A DNA stretch of 64,000 nt from Armatimonadota bacterium. GTDB taxonomy: Bacteria > Armatimonadota > Zipacnadia > UBA1398 > JAKPQA01. Positions 17,956 through 26,233 of the stretch are shown in pieces. The notes below the pieces were generated by a model, which was given only the letters and a program-made list of their open reading frames with translations, did not search any database and was not told where the DNA came from. Position 1 is the stretch's first letter. Each line of letters begins with the position of its first letter. The translations under genes and the position numbers were made by a program. The stretch lies in the NCBI GenBank assembly GCA_029547025.1, contig JAKPQA010000359.1, positions 1 to 64,000 of the forward strand, given 5' to 3'.

Positions 17956-19353
17956 ATGGGAGACCACGGCCTGAACCCCGACACGATCGTCCAGCGGGCC
18001 ACGCCAGCCGGCGAGGGTGGCCTGGCGGTCGTGCGCGTGAGCGGCCCAGAGGCCCGGAGCATGGCCGAGGCCGTGTTCCGCCGGGCCACAGCGCCAGCCC
18101 GGCCACTCCGCTGGCGGCATGCGTACTATGGACGCCTCGTCGATCCGGCCTCGGGCCGGGATGTGGACGAGGTCGTTCTGACGCTGTATGCCCCCGGGGC
18201 CAGCTTCACGGGCGAGGCCATGGCGGAGATCGGGTGTCACGCCGGGCCGATCGCGGTGGGCCGCGTGATCGAGCTGTTCCAGCGGCTCGGGGCGCGCCCG
18301 GCCGAACCGGGCGAGTTCTCGAAACGGGCCTTTCTCAATGGCCGGCTCGATCTGTGCCAGGCCGAGGCCATATGCGACCTGGTCCGCGCCCGGAGCGACG
18401 AGGCGGCCCAGGCTGCCCTTCGGCAGCTCGATGGCGGCCTGTCGGAACGCGTGCGTGGCCTGCGCGACTCGCTGATGGGTCTACTGGCGGAGATCGAGGT
18501 CACCATCGACTTCCCCGATGACGATCTGGTGCCCGTGACCACGGATCATGCCGAACGGCGGTGCGAGGAGGCCATGCGGGCGCTCGATGACTTGCTGTCA
18601 CGAGCGGAGGTGGGGCGGTCGCTGAGGGAGGGTGTGGTGGTTGCCATCGCCGGGCGGCCCAATGTGGGCAAGTCCAGCTTGCTCAATGGGCTGCTTGGGC
18701 GCCAGAGGGCCATCGTAACGTCCGAGCCGGGGACGACGCGGGATCTGATCGAGGAGCAGATTACGCTTGCCGGTATCCCCTTCCGGCTTGTGGATACCGC
18801 CGGCCTGCGGGCGGCGTCCGGTGAGGTCGAGGCCATGGGGGTCGATCTCGCGTTGAGGGCCATCGAGACGGCGGATATATGCCTCGTGGTGCTCGATGCG
18901 TCGATGCCTATCGAGGCCGAGGACCGGCGAGTGATGGACCAGGTACGCGAGCGCTGCGCCCGGCGCGTTGGTGTGCTCAACAAGCGTGACCTCCCGGCGA
19001 GACTGACCGCGGAACAGGCGTCGGCCGCACTGGCGTGTAGCGCCTGGGTGCACACGTCCGCCATCGAGCCGGGCGGTACCACAGAACTCGAGAGGGCCCT
19101 GGCTGAGCTCGTGGCGGGCGGGGGGATCTCGGCTGAGGGCGAGTTGCTTACCAACGCTCGGCACGCACACCTGATGCGCATGGCCCGGGCCGAGCTGGAT
19201 TCGGCAGCGGCCGCAGCGCGCGAGGGCGTGCCCGTCGACCTCGTGTCGATTCGGATTCGCGCTGCGGCCGAGCACCTGGGCGAGATCACGGGCGAGACCC
19301 TCGTGCCCGAGCTTGTCGACCGGATCTTCTCGACGTTCTGCCTGGGGAAATAG
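17956..19353 (+). CDS. mnmE: tRNA modification GTPase MnmE (TrmE)
   Basis: This 465-residue protein has the full MnmE plan: an N-terminal folate-binding domain (TIVQRATPAGEGGLAVVRVSG, then EPGEFSKRAFLNGRLDLCQAEA), a helical domain interrupted by a G domain with P-loop GRPNVGKSS, switch motif PGTTRDL, DTAGLR and NKRD, and the conserved C-terminal FCLGK. It modifies the wobble uridine of certain tRNAs (5-carboxymethylaminomethyl-U) with MnmG. mnmG, rnpA and oxaA, its usual neighbours, are absent here. The family-normal length and ATG start need no adjustment. Confidence 0.96.
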   Translation: MGDHGLNPDTIVQRATPAGEGGLAVVRVSGPEARSMAEAVFRRATAPARPLRWRHAYYGRLVDPASGRDVDEVVLTLYAPGASFTGEAMAEIGCHAGPIAVGRVIELFQRLGARPAEPGEFSKRAFLNGRLDLCQAEAICDLVRARSDEAAQAALRQLDGGLSERVRGLRDSLMGLLAEIEVTIDFPDDDLVPVTTDHAERRCEEAMRALDDLLSRAEVGRSLREGVVVAIAGRPNVGKSSLLNGLLGRQRAIVTSEPGTTRDLIEEQITLAGIPFRLVDTAGLRAASGEVEAMGVDLALRAIETADICLVVLDASMPIEAEDRRVMDQVRERCARRVGVLNKRDLPARLTAEQASAALACSAWVHTSAIEPGGTTELERALAELVAGGGISAEGELLTNARHAHLMRMARAELDSAAAAAREGVPVDLVSIRIRAAAEHLGEITGETLVPELVDRIFSTFCLGK

Positions 19354-19384
19354 GGCCGTCAGCGTTCGGTATCCCCGGGTGCGG

Positions 19385-20218
19385 CTACGCCTCCGCATCC
19401 CTCATCCAGGCCAGGAACTCTTCACCGAACCACCGCTCGGGCTCGGCCTCCAGCACGGCCAGGATGTTCGGCACCATGTCCTGCGTCCGGATGCAGCGCA
19501 GGGTGGCCGAGCCAATGCGGCTGAACCGGACGAGGCCCATGGCGGCCAGACGCTCGCCCATGGCCTGGAAGCTGTGCCGCGGCCAGACCCCCGGCTTCTC
19601 CCAGCGGTGCAGCCGCGCCTCGAGTGCCGCCCGCCGGTTGGCCGGGCAGCGGTTGAGCACGCGTTCGGCGAACTCGGTCTCGCAGAAGTGCCCCATGGTG
19701 TTGACTGTGAAGTCCACGCCGACGAAGCAGTAGGCGGCGTTCCAGTCGAGGAGACGTTGCCACGGACTGACACGAGCGAATGCTGTATCGCCGAACACGC
19801 ACGGCCGGAGACCACCGGTCCCGTGACCCTGGGTCAGTTCGACGGCACGAGCGCCGATGGCCGAGACCGAGTGTGTGGGGTGGTTGCTCCGCACGCTGTC
19901 GGGTCGCTGACGGAATATCTCGGTGATGAGTCCCGGGTAGGAGGGCGAGGTGTCAACATCCCAGTCGTCGATACGCATGGGCGGGTCGGTGTGGTGCCAC
20001 CACAAGGTGGGCACGCACACGGTCCCTGTCGGCCCCACGGCGTCGAGGAAACCGTCGATGACCGTGTTGGGACCACCGACCACGCTCCCCATGCTACTCA
20101 GGGAACTGTGAAACATGACCACATCGCCCGGGACGATCCCGACCGCCGCACATGCAGCGGAGACGTCGCCGCGATGGACCTGGATGCTCGGATCGCCTGG
20201 TTCATGTGGGGTAGCCAT
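19385..20218 (-). CDS. AAC(3)-type aminoglycoside N-acetyltransferase family protein
   Basis: This 277-residue protein has VVMFHSSLSSMG near the N-terminus and RSNHPTHSVSAIG in the middle, the acetyl-CoA and substrate motifs of the AAC(3)/YokD fold, plus VGVDFTVNTMGHFCE. Environmental homologues often act on unknown amino-sugars or peptides, so antibiotic resistance should not be assumed. The ATG at 20218 was preferred over an in-frame ATG at 20284 because AGAGGA lies 8 nt before it. It converges on mnmE with a 31-bp gap. Confidence 0.82.
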   Translation of the reverse strand: MATPHEPGDPSIQVHRGDVSAACAAVGIVPGDVVMFHSSLSSMGSVVGGPNTVIDGFLDAVGPTGTVCVPTLWWHHTDPPMRIDDWDVDTSPSYPGLITEIFRQRPDSVRSNHPTHSVSAIGARAVELTQGHGTGGLRPCVFGDTAFARVSPWQRLLDWNAAYCFVGVDFTVNTMGHFCETEFAERVLNRCPANRRAALEARLHRWEKPGVWPRHSFQAMGERLAAMGLVRFSRIGSATLRCIRTQDMVPNILAVLEAEPERWFGEEFLAWMRDAEA

Positions 20219-20493
20219 CCGCAGCTTCCTCTCAGTCAGGCCGACGGACCGGGGGCGTGTCGGTTGCGCCGGGCCCGAGTGCATGCGCGACCGAGCCGCA
20301 CCGCGCTGACCCTATGCCTTCTGCCGCGGCGCAGGCGTCCCTGCCCGCCATGGCCCCGGGCAGGGTGATTGGCCAGGAGGTTGGCCCGTGGCCCTGCCGG
20401 ACGGGGCAGCGCGTGCTTCGTCCGCCTCCGTCGCACGGGGGCCGTCGGCCGTGGGTCGAAGGGCTGGACCATGGGGTCCAGGTGCCTGGCGTC

Positions 20494-22293
20494 CTATGGC
20501 CCGCAGTGGGCGCACCCCGCGCGCCAGTTCGCCACGGCTTCGCCCACCATCAGCGCCCGTTTGTAGATGCGAAGGGCAGCCAGCTCGCCGACGAGCACCG
20601 GCGCGACGCGGAGCTCCGGGCCACCGGTCACGTTGTACAGGTTCGGGCTGAAACGGCCCCAGCCGAACTGACGGGCCTCCCCGCCATCGCACAGCACACC
20701 ATCGACCACAAACAGGATAAGCTTGGGCCCGCCGTCGATGATCGCAGACACGTGGTGCCAACGGGCGACCTGTAGCAGGCCTGGGTCGCAGTCCCACCGG
20801 CACTCGGAGCGTCCATCGTTGAGCACGAGTTCGAGTGTCCCGCGCGGTGTGGTCAGCCAGGCGATGCCGGCGCCGGCGGGCGCACGACTGTCGATCAGCA
20901 CCTGACCGCGTTCGAGGGAGCCAAACCGGACCCACACATCGAGGCTGAACCCTTGGCGGGTATCGCGGCGGCCCATGTCGGGCCGCGCGGTGTCGCGCAC
21001 CGTCAAGTCCGGGAGGCGAGGCATGGGAACGGTGGCCGCCATGCCGGGCGACCACTGCAGCGTCAGGCCCTCGGTGGCCACGGTGCCGGCTTCCCGCTGG
21101 CCGAACAAGCACTCGGTGATCCGGGCGGACACCTCGTGCACGCGCCCGACGGTCTTCTGGGTCTCTGTGAGGAAGAAGCGGCCGTCCTCCTCGATCAGGT
21201 CGGGATAACTCATCCGGATGTAGGGGTCATCGTCGTAGAGGACGATCTCGGGTTGCGACCACTCCAGCATCAGACCACCGGGGGTCTCGACCTCATGTCC
21301 CGCCATGAGCCAGGCCGGATTGCGGTCGTCATAGGGGCCCCACTCGGGCATTTGGGCCACAGGCCCGCCGCCGTGGTTGTGGAACCAGTAGAGGAATCGG
21401 CCGTTGGCGCATCGCCAGACGAAGTTGGCCGCCCGCGGGTGTTTGACTCGCCGCCCGCCGGGTGAGTAGGTGTGGTACGCCGGTGGCGTCCACGTGTGGC
21501 CGCCATCGCGGCTGTAGGCGCAAGCGGGCCAGCCATCGGCGGTACGATAGACGCAGAAGAGGGAACCGTCGCTGAGGGCGGTCACGCTCTGTTCCTCGGC
21601 GACGCGCCCGCCACCGGCGGGCGCCCGGAGGCCGACGTCGCCGTCGGGGAGGGTCTCGAACTCAATGGCGGCGGGATCGCGCTCGGTCAGGATGTTGCGG
21701 CTTCGGAGGAACACGCCTTCGGATTGGGAGAAGAAGCCCGCGCCCATGGCACCCACCTTGTGAAGGACCATGATCGCGGCATCGCCGAGCACCAGAGGGC
21801 GGCCGACGTTCCAGAAGAACCGCAATGCCCCCCCGTAGATGTTGTGGCGGTCGCAAGCGAACTCGCGCACCGGGACCTCGTACCTCTCGGCCGACCACGT
21901 ACGACCATGGTCGTCAGAGTACTTGAACACATAGTGGCCGAGCGAGTCGACGCGCGTGTAGATGCCGCCGTCCTCACGTCTCACCTCGGCGACTCGGTCC
22001 GTGTTGTGGTTGTAGAAACAGTAGACGCGGCCAAAGGGGACCTTGAGCAGGACCGCATAGGACGCCTCGGGACCGTCGGAGGGCTCGATATCGACGGGTC
22101 TGGACCAGGTCTGGCCCCGGTCGGTGCTGCGGAGCGCAATGATGTGCTGACCGGCGGCGCCCTCGACTCCGGGGCCAGTCGTCATGACACACAACCACGC
22201 GCCATCGTCCGTCTGCACGACGTAGGGCTGGTCGGCATAGCCCTCACTCGGGATAGGTCTACCCGTGGTGATGAGCCGGGGATCTGTTGCCAT
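20494..22293 (-). CDS. BNR-repeat (sialidase-like) protein with C-terminal LamG-type domain
   Basis: This 599-residue protein has three Asp-box motifs typical of six-bladed sialidase propellers (STDRGQTW, SDDHGRTW, SRDGGHTW), followed from about residue 430 by a concanavalin/LamG-like beta-sandwich (SLDVWVRFGSLERGQVLIDS). There is no signal peptide, which is unusual for a glycan-binding propeller and suggests a cytoplasmic or non-classically exported role. The ATG has GGGAGGA 7 nt upstream. It diverges from the PmoA-like gene, with a 139-bp shared upstream region. Catalytic Arg triad residues of true sialidases are not obvious. Confidence 0.8.
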   Translation of the reverse strand: MATDPRLITTGRPIPSEGYADQPYVVQTDDGAWLCVMTTGPGVEGAAGQHIIALRSTDRGQTWSRPVDIEPSDGPEASYAVLLKVPFGRVYCFYNHNTDRVAEVRREDGGIYTRVDSLGHYVFKYSDDHGRTWSAERYEVPVREFACDRHNIYGGALRFFWNVGRPLVLGDAAIMVLHKVGAMGAGFFSQSEGVFLRSRNILTERDPAAIEFETLPDGDVGLRAPAGGGRVAEEQSVTALSDGSLFCVYRTADGWPACAYSRDGGHTWTPPAYHTYSPGGRRVKHPRAANFVWRCANGRFLYWFHNHGGGPVAQMPEWGPYDDRNPAWLMAGHEVETPGGLMLEWSQPEIVLYDDDPYIRMSYPDLIEEDGRFFLTETQKTVGRVHEVSARITECLFGQREAGTVATEGLTLQWSPGMAATVPMPRLPDLTVRDTARPDMGRRDTRQGFSLDVWVRFGSLERGQVLIDSRAPAGAGIAWLTTPRGTLELVLNDGRSECRWDCDPGLLQVARWHHVSAIIDGGPKLILFVVDGVLCDGGEARQFGWGRFSPNLYNVTGGPELRVAPVLVGELAALRIYKRALMVGEAVANWRAGCAHCGP

Positions 22294-22432
22294 GGCGGTT
22301 CCTCCCTTTGCGCCGCCGCGCGCGGGACGCGGGTTTCCCTTCGCCGAGGGACTGCCCGCGCCCCTCGCGAATGCACTTCCGGTGTGGCCGCGGCGCCGCG
22401 GCCGGACTGTTCACGAGGGGTGCGTGGTTTGC

Positions 22433-23659
22433 ATGCGTCGTGTCCCTGGAACGCTGGTTCTTGGCATGGCCGCCATGGGATGCGGGATGGGCCTGGCGGC
22501 GCCGGCCCGTTACGAGATCACGGTGACGGCCCGGGACTATGCGGTTGGCCAGGCACCGGTCTTGGCCGAGCTGGGCCGGCCGGCGATGATGCCGCGCGGT
22601 GCCTCGCTGAGGGCGCCCGACGGCACGCGGGTCCCCTGCCAGCTCGTGACCGACGGCGAGGCGACGCAGCTCGTGTTCGTCGTGCGGGACCTGGCCCCGG
22701 GCGAGTCGCGGACCTACGCCCTGCTGCTCAGAGACGCGCCCACTCCTCCACTGGGCCCCTGCGTAACCGTCAGGGAGCGTGACGGTGATGCGGAGGTCTG
22801 TGTCGAAGGCGAGTTCTTCACACGTTACGTCACCCATGGCGGGCCCAAGCCGTACCTCTATCCCATCATCGGGCCCACCGGGAAGCCCGTGACTCGGGAC
22901 TATCCGATGAAAGAGGACACGCCCGGTGAGGACCATGACCACGTGCACCACCGATCGCTGTGGTTCACTCACGACCAGGTCAACGGCGTCAACTTCTGGG
23001 CCGAAGGGGAGCAGGCGGGCCGCACGGTGCACCGCGCGTTCGAGTCGCTCGAGAGTGGGCCCGTGATGGGGCGTGTGGTCGCCACGACGGACTGGATCGG
23101 CCCCGATGGCAGGAAGATCTGCGAGGACCGGCGCGATATGCGCATCTACGCGACGGCCGGGGCACGGGTGCTCGACTTCGATATCACCTGGCGCGCGAGC
23201 GAGGGCCCGCTGCACCTGGGCGACACCAAGGAGGGCGTGTTCGGCGTCCGCGTGGCTGAGACCATGAAGGTGGACCGGGGGCAGGGCCACATCGTCATGT
23301 CCACCGGTTACCGAGACGGCGAGGCCTGGGGCAAGGCGGCCGAGTGGTGCGACTATTCGGGCCCAGTCGACGGCCAGACGGTGGGCATTGCCATTCTGGA
23401 CCACCCGGGCAATCCCGGCCATCCAACCCACTGGCATGTGCGGACCTACGGCCTGTTCTGCGCCAACATCTTCGGGCTGTCGTACTTCGAGCCGGGGTCG
23501 GGAAAGGATGGCAGCCTCGACCTGAAGCCGGGCGAGGCCCTGCGCTTCCGCTATCGGGTCCTGATCCACCCGGGTGACGCGGAGGAGGCCGGCCTCTCTG
23601 ATGCCTACGCGGTCTACGCGACGCCGCCCGAAGTGACGGTGCGGCCGATGGAGCGCTAG
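22433..23659 (+). CDS. PmoA-like family protein (secreted)
   Basis: This 408-residue protein has an N-terminal signal sequence (RRVPGTLVLGMAAMGCGMGLAAP) and the family core: YPIIGPTGKPVTRDYPM followed by GEDHDHVHHRSLWF, which carries a cluster of histidines and acidic residues. It continues with VNGVNFW and, near the end, FCANIFGLSYF. Despite the database name (methane oxygenase PmoA), this family is not a methane monooxygenase subunit; it sits in glycan or keto-sugar loci. The ATG at 22433 has no ideal ribosome binding site (GAGGGG is 12 nt away); a GTG nine bases upstream is an alternative. The sugar isomerase follows 127 bp downstream on the same strand. Confidence 0.75.
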   Translation: MRRVPGTLVLGMAAMGCGMGLAAPARYEITVTARDYAVGQAPVLAELGRPAMMPRGASLRAPDGTRVPCQLVTDGEATQLVFVVRDLAPGESRTYALLLRDAPTPPLGPCVTVRERDGDAEVCVEGEFFTRYVTHGGPKPYLYPIIGPTGKPVTRDYPMKEDTPGEDHDHVHHRSLWFTHDQVNGVNFWAEGEQAGRTVHRAFESLESGPVMGRVVATTDWIGPDGRKICEDRRDMRIYATAGARVLDFDITWRASEGPLHLGDTKEGVFGVRVAETMKVDRGQGHIVMSTGYRDGEAWGKAAEWCDYSGPVDGQTVGIAILDHPGNPGHPTHWHVRTYGLFCANIFGLSYFEPGSGKDGSLDLKPGEALRFRYRVLIHPGDAEEAGLSDAYAVYATPPEVTVRPMER

Positions 23660-23786
23660 GGGCCGGAGTCCGGACGATGCCGCACGGCCAATGAGACGGC
23701 GGGGATGGCCCTGCACGACGGCCGAACGCTACCCGGGCGCTGTATGGCGGCCGGAGGCCACGCAGGGGTAGAGAAGAGGACGTGCC

Positions 23787-24611
23787 TTGAAGCCGTGGAT
23801 CATGTTCACGAAGCACCTCGAGGGCTGGGATCTGGCGCGGATCATCGACGGTCTGAAGCGCGCCGGCGTGCAGGGCGCGGATCTGTGTGTCCGGCCCGGC
23901 TATCCGGTGAACCCGGAGAATGCGGCCACGGAACTGCCCGCGGCCGCACGCCGCTTCGCCGATGAGGGGCTCTGCATCCCGCTCGTCACCACACCCGGTG
24001 ACTTTGGCGATGCGGGTATCACCTACGCCGAGCCGCTGTTCGCCGCGTGTGCGGAGGCGGGGGTGGGCCTGGTGAAGCTGGGCTATTGGTATGTGGAAGA
24101 GGGGGGCTACTGGGAGACCGTAGACCGGTGCCGGACGCGCCTGGAGGGTTTCGCCAAGCTGGCTGAGAGAACGGGCGTCAAGGCCCTGGTTCACAACCAT
24201 TCGGGCGCGACCATGGGGTTGAACTCGTCGTCGGTGATGAACCTGGTGGATGGCTTCGACCCGGACCACATCGGCGTGTTCGCCGATGTCGGGCATCTAT
24301 CGATTGTGGGCGAACCCTACCCGATGGCCTTCGACATCGTGGGCGACTACATGGCGGCCGTGGCGTTCAAGGACCTGGTTCGCACCCGGATCCCCCAAGC
24401 CGACGGCACAGCCCCGTGGGGGATCGATGTGTGGCCGCTGGGCATGGGCTACGGCGACTTTCCTCTGGTGATGCGCCTCCTGAAGGAACGCGGCTTCGCG
24501 GGGCCGATCAGCTTCCACTGCGAGTACAGCCGCATGCCGGCCGAGTCGATCATCCACCAGTGCGCGATCGACACCCGGTACATCCAGCAGATCCTGGACG
24601 CGCAAGCGTAG
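23787..24611 (+). CDS. Sugar phosphate isomerase/epimerase (xylose isomerase-like TIM barrel)
   Basis: This 274-residue TIM-barrel protein of the AP endonuclease 2 / xylose isomerase-like family carries metal-ligand segments LVHNHSG, VFADVGHLS and SFHCEYS. It should isomerise or epimerise a sugar or keto-sugar in the cytoplasm. The TTG start at 23787 is supported by AAGAGGA 6 nt upstream. It likely forms a unit with the PmoA-like gene and may handle the same sugar. Confidence 0.8.
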   Translation: MKPWIMFTKHLEGWDLARIIDGLKRAGVQGADLCVRPGYPVNPENAATELPAAARRFADEGLCIPLVTTPGDFGDAGITYAEPLFAACAEAGVGLVKLGYWYVEEGGYWETVDRCRTRLEGFAKLAERTGVKALVHNHSGATMGLNSSSVMNLVDGFDPDHIGVFADVGHLSIVGEPYPMAFDIVGDYMAAVAFKDLVRTRIPQADGTAPWGIDVWPLGMGYGDFPLVMRLLKERGFAGPISFHCEYSRMPAESIIHQCAIDTRYIQQILDAQA

Positions 24612-24779
24612 CAGGAGCGAGAGCCATGCTGCTGATCCGGCCCTGACCATGGCCATCGCTCTTGGTCTGCATGGCGCGGCGTCGAACACGTCAGCATCGT
24701 CGCCGTAGCAGGGGCCGGGCTGAAGCGCAACTCGGAGTGCGTGTATCCGATCGTTGCCGAGTCTGGCGGCGGGCGGACG

Positions 24780-24795
24780 GCCGCCCCGGGGCGGC
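24780..24795. promoter_or_regulatory. Perfect 16-bp GC palindrome, possible operator
   Basis: GCCGCCCCGGGGCGGC is an exact palindrome directly upstream of the predicted -35 element. Its position suggests a repressor or activator site; it could equally be the stem of a terminator for the upstream gene, though no T run follows. Confidence 0.35.
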
Positions 24796-24798
24796 TTC

Positions 24799-24828
24799 TC
24801 GTCAGCACAGACTGTAGTAGGATATACT
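24799..24828 (+). promoter_or_regulatory. Candidate sigma-70 promoter for fabI
   Basis: TCGTCA at 24799-24804 (-35, 4 of 6 matches) and TATACT at 24823-24828 (-10, 5 of 6) are separated by 18 bp. The locally AT-rich -10 stands out in this GC-rich genome. Confidence 0.4.
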
Positions 24829-25048
24829 GCTTTCGGTAGTTGAGGCGCAGCGCGAACGACGGGTTCTGTGCGGGTTCCACCGGAGTCACTCCCCTTCGCC
24901 GGCGCGGCCGCCTTCGGGGACTGCGTGCGGGTACTCCTCATGGATCGCGCGCCCATTGGGTGTCGGCCGAGGGCCGCGTCGTATGCCACTGGCTGTGCGC
25001 GTACTGCTCATTCGTTCGCGGGCCAGAGATGGGAAAGGTGCCGTACCA

Positions 25049-25909
25049 ATGGGTCTTCTATCCGGCAGGAATGCCGTGATCATGGGCGTGGCCAATGAGC
25101 ATTCCATCGCCTGGGGCATCGCTGAAGCGTTCCGGCGCGAGGGTGCGCGGCTGGCGTTCAGCTATGCCGTGGATAGCATGGAGCGGCGCGTTCGGCCTCT
25201 CGGCGAGTCCATCGGGGCCGCGTACATCGGGCCATGTGATGTGCGGGAGGATGAGCAGCTGGACGCCTTCTTCGAGGAGGCCTCTGCCGCGCTGGGCCGG
25301 ATCGACACGGTCGTTCATGCCATCGCCTTCTCGAACAAGGATGACCTGCGGCGACCGGTCCACGAGGTGAGCCGCGCGGGCTACCTGGAGGCCATCGATA
25401 TCTCCGCCTACTCTCTCATCGGCGTGGCCCAGGCGGCTCTGCCCTATATGGGAACAGGGTCAAACCTTCTCACCATCACCTACATGGGTGCCGAGAAGGT
25501 GGTGCCGGGTTATGGCCTCATGGGGCCCGTGAAGGCGGATCTGGAGGCCATCGCCCGCTATCTGGCCGCCAGCCTGGGCGCGTACGGCATTCGCGTGAAC
25601 GCCATCTCGGCGGGGCCGGTGCGCACGTTGGCCGCCCGGGGCATCCCGCGCTTCGGCGGACTGCTGGATGTGGCGGCGACGGCTTCGCCTCTCGGGTGCA
25701 ACGTGTCGACTCAGTGCATCGGCGATGTGGCCGCATGCCTGTGCTCGCCCATGTTCTGTTCGGTGACGGGCGAGGTGATCCACGTGGACTGCGGATTTCA
25801 CATCATGGGTGTTCCCGCGCAGCTCGAGGCGTGGAAGGAAGCCGGTCGCGCCGAGGCCCTCAAAGAGCAGGAGGAGCGCGCGTCGGGCGTCCAGTCTGAG
25901 GCGGAGTGA
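25049..25909 (+). CDS. fabI: Enoyl-[acyl-carrier-protein] reductase FabI
   Basis: This 286-residue short-chain dehydrogenase of the FabI type carries out the last reduction of type II fatty acid synthesis, normally with NADH. The cofactor motif is GVANEHSIAWGIAEA. The two active-site tyrosines are in TYMGAEK and PGYGLMGPVK, which gives the Y-x6-K spacing that separates FabI from Y-x3-K dehydrogenases. It is slightly longer than average because of an acidic C-terminal tail. The ATG at 25049 has AAAGGTG 8 nt upstream; longer in-frame starts lack support. Confidence 0.93.
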   Translation: MGLLSGRNAVIMGVANEHSIAWGIAEAFRREGARLAFSYAVDSMERRVRPLGESIGAAYIGPCDVREDEQLDAFFEEASAALGRIDTVVHAIAFSNKDDLRRPVHEVSRAGYLEAIDISAYSLIGVAQAALPYMGTGSNLLTITYMGAEKVVPGYGLMGPVKADLEAIARYLAASLGAYGIRVNAISAGPVRTLAARGIPRFGGLLDVAATASPLGCNVSTQCIGDVAACLCSPMFCSVTGEVIHVDCGFHIMGVPAQLEAWKEAGRAEALKEQEERASGVQSEAE

Positions 25910-26233
25910 GGGGGCCTTGCCAGCCACCGGCTGCTCCGTGTGTGAGGCCAGCACGACCCCACACGAGCCGCCGAGCAGATGATCGTGGAGGCCAACCTCG
26001 CCAGCGTCCGGGTTCCTGTCTTCGGGTAGGTACCGGGTCAATGTACGGCCAACTCGCGCCGGGGCGTGGCAGTCCATTGCCGAGTCAGAGCGCGTGGTGC
26101 GTGCGCGCCCGGGGGAGCGTGGTCTGCCTTGACACGCATCCTGAACCTGGACAATCATGACGCCCGGCCCCCAGACGCTCCGCCGGGGGAAGAGGTCTGC
26201 CTGAGTGGCGGTTGCTGGGCAGACAGAAGGGGG
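25910..26233. other. Intergenic region before the acyl-CoA dehydrogenase operon
   Basis: No gene is supported in this 324-bp gap. It holds the candidate promoter at 26129-26158. The rest shows no structured element that I can identify. Confidence 0.5.
26129..26158 (+). promoter_or_regulatory. Candidate sigma-70 promoter for acyl-CoA dehydrogenase/etf operon
   Basis: A perfect TTGACA (26129-26134) is followed after 18 bp by AATCAT (26153-26158, 4 of 6 matches to TATAAT). It lies about 75 bp before the predicted TTG start. Confidence 0.4.

Larger units (their letters stand above)
24612..25048. other. Intergenic region upstream of fabI
   Basis: This 437-bp stretch has no supported gene. It contains a perfect 16-bp palindrome and a sigma-70-like promoter (both listed separately) about 250 bp before fabI. 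The promoter therefore predicts a roughly 215-nt 5' leader. Confidence 0.5.
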
